Shown here one piece after another: positions 59,794-64,000 of a stretch of 64,000 nt of DNA; positions within the stretch are counted from its first letter, which is position 1; every line of letters starts with the position of its first letter. The stretch is from Pseudomonas sp. FP2196 (GTDB lineage Bacteria > Pseudomonadota > Gammaproteobacteria > Pseudomonadales > Pseudomonadaceae), in the NCBI RefSeq assembly GCF_030687715.1, contig NZ_CP117445.1:5197501-5261500 (forward strand). Direction: 5' to 3'. A program made the position numbers and the translations under genes. Under the pieces are notes generated by a model, which ran no database searches, was not told where the DNA came from, and worked only from the letters and a program-made list of their open reading frames with translations.

Positions 59794-61134
59794 ATGAGCC
59801 CACGGCAAAAAGTCCTCATCGTCGACGACGAACCGGATATCCGCGAACTCCTCGAAATCACCCTGGGAAGGATGAAACTCGACACCTTCAGCGCACGCAA
59901 TCTTGGCGAAGCCCAAGCGTTGCTGCAGCGCGAGGCCTTTGACCTGTGCCTGACCGACATGCGCCTGCCCGACGGCACGGGGCTGGAACTGGTGCAGCAC
60001 ATCCAGCACCGTTATCCCCAGTTGCCGGTGGCGATGATTACCGCGTATGGCAGCCTCGAAACGGCGATCAACGCGCTGAAGGCCGGCGCGTTCGACTTTC
60101 TCACCAAGCCGGTGGATCTGACACGATTACGCGAACTGGTCGCAACAGCGCTGCGCATGCCGGCGGTGGGCGGCGTTTCTGTCTCGATTGATCGACGATT
60201 GCTTGGCGATTCATTACCGATGCGCACGCTGCGCAAACAAATCGACAAACTGGCTCGCAGTCAGGCACCGGTGTACATCAGCGGCGAATCCGGCAGCGGC
60301 AAAGAGTTGGTTGCGCGACTGATTCACGAACAAGGTCCGCGTGCCGGCCAACCGTTTGTACCGGTCAATTGCGGGGCGATTCCTTCGGAGCTGATGGAAA
60401 GCGAGTTTTTCGGTCATCGCAAAGGCAGTTTCACTGGCGCGATCGAGGACAAGCCGGGGCTGTTTCAGGCCGCACACGGCGGCACGTTATTTCTTGATGA
60501 AGTGGCAGACTTGCCACTCTCGATGCAGGTCAAGTTGCTGCGGGCGATTCAGGAAAAAGCCGTGCGCAGCGTTGGCGGCCAGCAGGAAACCGTGGTTGAT
60601 GTACGAATACTCTGCGCCACGCACAAGGATCTCGATGCAGAAGTTGCCACCGAGCGTTTTCGCCAGGATCTGTATTACCGACTCAACGTGATTGAGTTGC
60701 GTGTACCGTCGCTGCGCGAGCGCCGCGATGACATTGAAGTGCTGGCGGCTCACATGCTCCAGCGCTTGGCCAAAGACACCGGGCAACCAGCTGCGCGCCT
60801 GCATCCGCAGGCGTTGGAAGCGCTGAAAAATTATCGCTTTCCGGGCAATGTGCGGGAATTGGAGAATGTTCTCGAACGCGCGCACACCTTGTGCGAGAAC
60901 CGCGTGATCGAGGCTGAAGACCTGCGCTTGAGCGAAGGCAACTGCGCGGCGGATGGCGCGATTGCGGATTTGACACAGATCGACAATCTGGAGGATTACC
61001 TGGAGAGCGTCGAGCGCAAACTGATCCTGCAGGCGCTGGAGGAAACCCGCTGGAACCGCACGGCCGCGGCGCAACGGCTGAGTCTTTCATTCAGGTCGAT
61101 GCGCTACAGACTGAAAAAACTCGGTCTGGATTGA
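59794..61134 (+). CDS. pilR: Sigma-54 response regulator PilR
   Basis: A 446-residue NtrC-type activator. Receiver domain Asp55 (LCLTDMRLPD), AAA+ domain with GESGSGKE and the sigma-54 contact variant GSFTGA as in P. aeruginosa PilR, and a Fis-like helix-turn-helix at the end (RTAAAQRLSLSFRSMRYRL). ATG 59794 follows the pilS stop by 2 bases. It activates pilA, which here has a sigma-54 promoter at 35705-35721. Confidence 0.96.
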   Translation: MSPRQKVLIVDDEPDIRELLEITLGRMKLDTFSARNLGEAQALLQREAFDLCLTDMRLPDGTGLELVQHIQHRYPQLPVAMITAYGSLETAINALKAGAFDFLTKPVDLTRLRELVATALRMPAVGGVSVSIDRRLLGDSLPMRTLRKQIDKLARSQAPVYISGESGSGKELVARLIHEQGPRAGQPFVPVNCGAIPSELMESEFFGHRKGSFTGAIEDKPGLFQAAHGGTLFLDEVADLPLSMQVKLLRAIQEKAVRSVGGQQETVVDVRILCATHKDLDAEVATERFRQDLYYRLNVIELRVPSLRERRDDIEVLAAHMLQRLAKDTGQPAARLHPQALEALKNYRFPGNVRELENVLERAHTLCENRVIEAEDLRLSEGNCAADGAIADLTQIDNLEDYLESVERKLILQALEETRWNRTAAAQRLSLSFRSMRYRLKKLGLD

Positions 61135-61140
61135 GGCCCC

Positions 61141-61233
61141 TATCGCGGGCAAGTCCCCTCCCACAGGTTTTGTTCGTGTACGTGGATTCGATGAACACCA
61201 CGAACACTGTGGAAGCGGGCTTGCCCGCGATGG
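61141..61233. repeat. REP-like inverted pair, fourth family
   Basis: Arms TATCGCGGGCAAGTCCCC...CACAG and CTGTGGAAGCGGGCTTGCCC...GATGG are imperfect inverted copies. They lie between convergent pilR and thiO and may end both transcripts. Confidence 0.8.
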
Positions 61234-61263
61234 CGATCTAATAGACGCCTGGAAAATCCACGG

Positions 61264-62364
61264 CTAAATTCGGCCTTCAGGCGCATACGGCGCCGGATCA
61301 ATAATCGGCGCCCGCCCCAGCATCACATCGGCAAACAACTGACACGACGCCGGTGCCAGCACCAGCCCATTGCGGTAATGCCCGCAGTTCAGCCACAAAC
61401 CGTCAAACCCCGGCACCCGACCAATGTAGGGAATCCCCTCAGGCGAACCCGGACGTAACCCGGCCCAATGCCCGACCACTTCGGCCTCCGCCAGCGCCGG
61501 CAACAACTCCACCGCCGAGGCTTTCAGGCTTTCCAGCGCAACATCGGTCGGCGTCTTGTCGTAGCCCTCATGTTCCAGCGTGCTGCCGATCAGGATATGC
61601 CCGTCGCGACGCGGAATCGCATAACGGCCCTTGGCCAACACCATGCTCGGCAAGAAATCAGCCGCGCATTTGTAGAGGATCATCTGGCCTTTGACTGGCT
61701 CCACCGGCAACGTCAGGTTAAGCGTCTTGAGCAAATCACCGCTCCATGCACCTGCCGTCAGCACTACCTGATCGCCCTTGATCACGCCTTTGGAAGTCGC
61801 CACGCCAACCACCCGCTCGCCCTCACGGACAAATCCACTGACTTCGGATTGCTCGTGAATGATCACGTTCGGCAGCGCCTGCAATGCCGCTTTCAGCGAC
61901 TTCACCAGACGCGGGTTTCTGACGTTGGCCACATCAGCCATGTAGATCGCCCGCGAGAAGCCACCGCCAAGTGCCGGCACCGCGTCATGGGCCGCCGAGA
62001 TATCCACAGCCCGCAGCGGCCGGTTCTCCCGCTCAGCCCAGGCCAGCGCTTCGGTTTCGTCGTCCAGATCCAACCAGTACAGGCCTGTGGTGTGAACCTC
62101 GGGATCGACCCCGGTATCAGCAAACAATCGCTCGCCGAGCTGTGGATAAAAATCCTGTGACCAATGCGCCAGCGCTGTGACCGCCGGGCTGTAGCGCCAC
62201 GGATACAGCGGAGAAACGATGCCGCCGCCCGCCCAGGACGATTCCTGGCCGACGTTCGAGCGATCCAGCAGCACCACGCTGCCCACTTCGGAGGCGAGAT
62301 TGTAGGCGGTCAGCAGGCCAATCACCCCGCCACCGACAATCACCACTTGCTGTTGCCTGGTCAT
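61264..62364 (-). CDS. thiO: Glycine oxidase ThiO
   Basis: A 366-residue FAD-dependent D-amino-acid-oxidase-type enzyme that makes dehydroglycine for thiazole synthesis in thiamine production. The FAD motif VVIVGGGVIGLLTAYNLA is at the N-terminus. The ESSWAGGGIVSPLYPW and C-terminal LNCGHYRNGLVLAPAS segments match ThiO. It lies between pilR and pilE, as in P. aeruginosa. Confidence 0.94.
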   Translation of the reverse strand: MTRQQQVVIVGGGVIGLLTAYNLASEVGSVVLLDRSNVGQESSWAGGGIVSPLYPWRYSPAVTALAHWSQDFYPQLGERLFADTGVDPEVHTTGLYWLDLDDETEALAWAERENRPLRAVDISAAHDAVPALGGGFSRAIYMADVANVRNPRLVKSLKAALQALPNVIIHEQSEVSGFVREGERVVGVATSKGVIKGDQVVLTAGAWSGDLLKTLNLTLPVEPVKGQMILYKCAADFLPSMVLAKGRYAIPRRDGHILIGSTLEHEGYDKTPTDVALESLKASAVELLPALAEAEVVGHWAGLRPGSPEGIPYIGRVPGFDGLWLNCGHYRNGLVLAPASCQLFADVMLGRAPIIDPAPYAPEGRI

Positions 62365-62421
62365 GTTTGATCCAACCGTAAAAAAGACAGTGGGCGCAAA
62401 AATGCGCCCGAAAGAAGCGCC

Positions 62422-62823
62422 TCAGCGGCCCCAGCAATCCTTGGTGGTCAGCCCGGTAGTCGCATTGCTCATGCTTCTGACACCCGTGTTGGTCAGGGTG
62501 AAGTCCCCGCACTTGTCGGTGGCCATGGCCGTGCCCGTCTTGCGGGTGGCGGTCAGCAGGAAGGTCTGGTCAGTGATCGTCGGGGTAATGGTGTAGAAAT
62601 CATTACCGGCGCTCAGACCCGTGATGCCGGTGTAGAGATTGTTCTTGGTGTAGAACCGTTCGAGGGTCTGCGCCTGCTCCGACAGCAGCGACACCACTTC
62701 GGCGCGACGGCCCTTCTTCACGTATTCGGTGAGGCTCGGATAGCCAATGGTGATGACGATCCCGATGATCGCAATCACGATCATGATTTCGATCAGGGTG
62801 AAGCCTCGGTTGGATCTGCGCAT
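62422..62823 (-). CDS. pilE: Type IV minor pilin PilE
   Basis: A 133-residue minor pilin. Leader MRRSNRG is followed by FTLIEIMIVIAIIGIV with Glu+5, the PilD substrate signature. The globular domain ends with two Cys (DKCGDFT and KDCWGR) likely to pair. It is 15 bp after pilY1 and belongs to the fimU-pilVWXY1E minor pilin operon that primes pilus assembly. Confidence 0.92.
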   Translation of the reverse strand: MRRSNRGFTLIEIMIVIAIIGIVITIGYPSLTEYVKKGRRAEVVSLLSEQAQTLERFYTKNNLYTGITGLSAGNDFYTITPTITDQTFLLTATRKTGTAMATDKCGDFTLTNTGVRSMSNATTGLTTKDCWGR

Positions 62824-62838
62824 GCCTCAAACTCTCAC

Positions 62839-64000
62839 TTACTGTATTTGTCGCCACATGATACGACGGCTACCGCCGCCGCCCTTTTCCACAACGATGG
62901 TGATGTTGCCACTGGAGTCGGTCACTCCCTTGCGCTTCCCGTCACTGGAGATGAAGTTCACCGTCGGATTGCCGCCAGTGAATATCACACCGCTGGAGAT
63001 CGTGTCATTGCTGTCGACCAGACCGTCGGAACCTGTGTCGATCACGGCGTAGTTGAGCATCTTACCGCTGAACGCCTCGAGTTCGACCAGTTTGCCCGTA
63101 CCGAGACTCGCACAGGGATCCGTGGTGTCGACACTCGCCGTGGTGAAGACGATACGGCCAAGCACGATGTTCGCTTGATTGATGACCCGCTCGCCGGTCA
63201 GCACGTTGTTATACACCAGCGGCAGATACCAGCCCTTTTCCCCCGGATAGGTCGTGTCATTCTGCGTTGTCGTCAGGAACTGCCCGGAGCTACCAGAGAA
63301 TGATCCGGTAATCGCCTGCGCCTGCAAACTGCTGACGGTGAGCTGTCCCGAACCGCCATCGGCATCCCACACCGAATAGAACGCCTGCAGATCCTTGTTG
63401 GTCTTGTCGGCCGTTTCGTTGAATTTACCGGTGCCGACGAAGATCTGTTTGCCGCCCAGTGAATTGTCCGCCAGTAATGGTTGCGCGGTGATCGGCTGAG
63501 TCGCGCCGCCCGCCGTGGTGAACAGCGGCTTGCCGGAAAACGCCACGCTCCAGCTGTCCGTCGATGTGGCACTCAGATCAAACTTCCACAATCGCCCTTT
63601 CAAGTCGCCGCCATAGGCAGCCTGCACCACATTTTGCGAATTGACCTTGAGCTTCACCGACGACAAACCATTGGTGGTTTCCGAACTGTCGATCACGATT
63701 TTCTTGATCAGCGAACCATCGCGCACATCCAGCACGTACAACGCCGCCACGCCGGAGTTGCTGCCATAACCATTGGAAATGAACGCCGCCCACCGACCAT
63801 CGGCCAAGCGTGCCACTTCCGGCCGGGCGTAGGCATAACCCAAATCATTAAAAACGTTGGAGGTATTTGCTGTCGTTGGCGCACTGACTTCCCAAAGCGC
63901 GCGTAAAACGTTACCGGCCGACGCGTCGAACAGTTGCAGCGCGTAGAACGTCTTGCCACCGGCACCGGTGCCACCGATGGCCAAGGTTTTCCACGCGCTG
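62839..64000 (-). CDS. pilY1: Pilus tip adhesin PilY1, C-terminal part
   Basis: The frame is open from the stop at 62839-62841 to the window edge, so the 5' part is outside. The visible 386 or so residues form the PilC/PilY1 beta-propeller, with GGTGAGGKTFYALQLFD and the repeat-like AAYGGDLKGRLWKFDLSA blades. A calcium-binding loop of EF-hand type (DTGSDGLVDSND) lies near the C-terminal end, as in P. aeruginosa PilY1, where it controls retraction and surface sensing. Confidence 0.93.
   Translation of the reverse strand, partial: SAWKTLAIGGTGAGGKTFYALQLFDASAGNVLRALWEVSAPTTANTSNVFNDLGYAYARPEVARLADGRWAAFISNGYGSNSGVAALYVLDVRDGSLIKKIVIDSSETTNGLSSVKLKVNSQNVVQAAYGGDLKGRLWKFDLSATSTDSWSVAFSGKPLFTTAGGATQPITAQPLLADNSLGGKQIFVGTGKFNETADKTNKDLQAFYSVWDADGGSGQLTVSSLQAQAITGSFSGSSGQFLTTTQNDTTYPGEKGWYLPLVYNNVLTGERVINQANIVLGRIVFTTASVDTTDPCASLGTGKLVELEAFSGKMLNYAVIDTGSDGLVDSNDTISSGVIFTGGNPTVNFISSDGKRKGVTDSSGNITIVVEKGGGGSRRIMWRQIQ

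Overview
The window looks like core chromosome of a fluorescent-group Pseudomonas (P. fluorescens/P. koreensis type). This rests on the Pseudomonas-specific genes prrF, crcZ, cbrXAB, cbpA and lpoP, a type IVa pilus locus of P. aeruginosa type, GC-rich codon use, and several dispersed REP-type palindromes. Gene order follows several P. aeruginosa blocks joined end to end. I see no prophage, insertion sequence or CRISPR array.

Layout. 1-5.5 kb: end of a DUF4124 gene, then yqcC, lpoP and mrcB (PBP1b and its lipoprotein activator) on the minus strand, with a divergent phosphotransferase/P-loop kinase fusion. 5.5-11.1 kb: pentapeptide protein, TfoX-like protein and cAMP-binding CbpA, then the Fur-controlled sRNA PrrF, facing the heme-import operon phuTUVW. 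11.1-15.2 kb: Rieske protein, sfsA, aminotransferase, dksA, gluQ. 15.3-20.5 kb: the catabolite-control module cbrX-cbrA-cbrB with its output sRNA CrcZ behind a sigma-54 promoter and CbrB sites. 20.6-28.9 kb: pcnB-folK, panBC, pgi, acs. 28.9-35 kb: MpaB-like oxygenase, RlmI-like methyltransferase, a large AsmA-like DUF748 protein, DUF2845 and BON proteins. 35.2-40.5 kb: pilA divergent from pilBCD-coaE-yacG. 40.5-49.1 kb: small hypothetical, membrane permease, trkH, dctPQM, DUF1780, MOSC, DUF3094, ndh. 49.3-55 kb: bufferin-like EF-hand protein, chemoreceptor, four tRNA genes, clpB. 55-64 kb: pgeF-rluD, bamD, pilSR, thiO, pilE and the 3' part of pilY1.

Together the genes show three regulatory circuits in one stretch. 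The first is iron and heme: Fur, PrrF and phu. The second is carbon preference: CbrAB drives CrcZ, a six-site Hfq/Crc decoy, and A-rich Hfq-type leaders precede acs and dctP. The third is type IV pili: PilSR are encoded 22 kb from a sigma-54 pilA promoter that carries a candidate upstream site.

Most of the window is well-understood core genome. The least-described items are the orphan bufferin-like EF-hand gene, the kinase/P-loop fusion, the altered cyclic-nucleotide pocket of CbpA, the terminator placed between tRNA-Lys and a duplicate tRNA-Pro, and a set of 90-bp REPIN elements.
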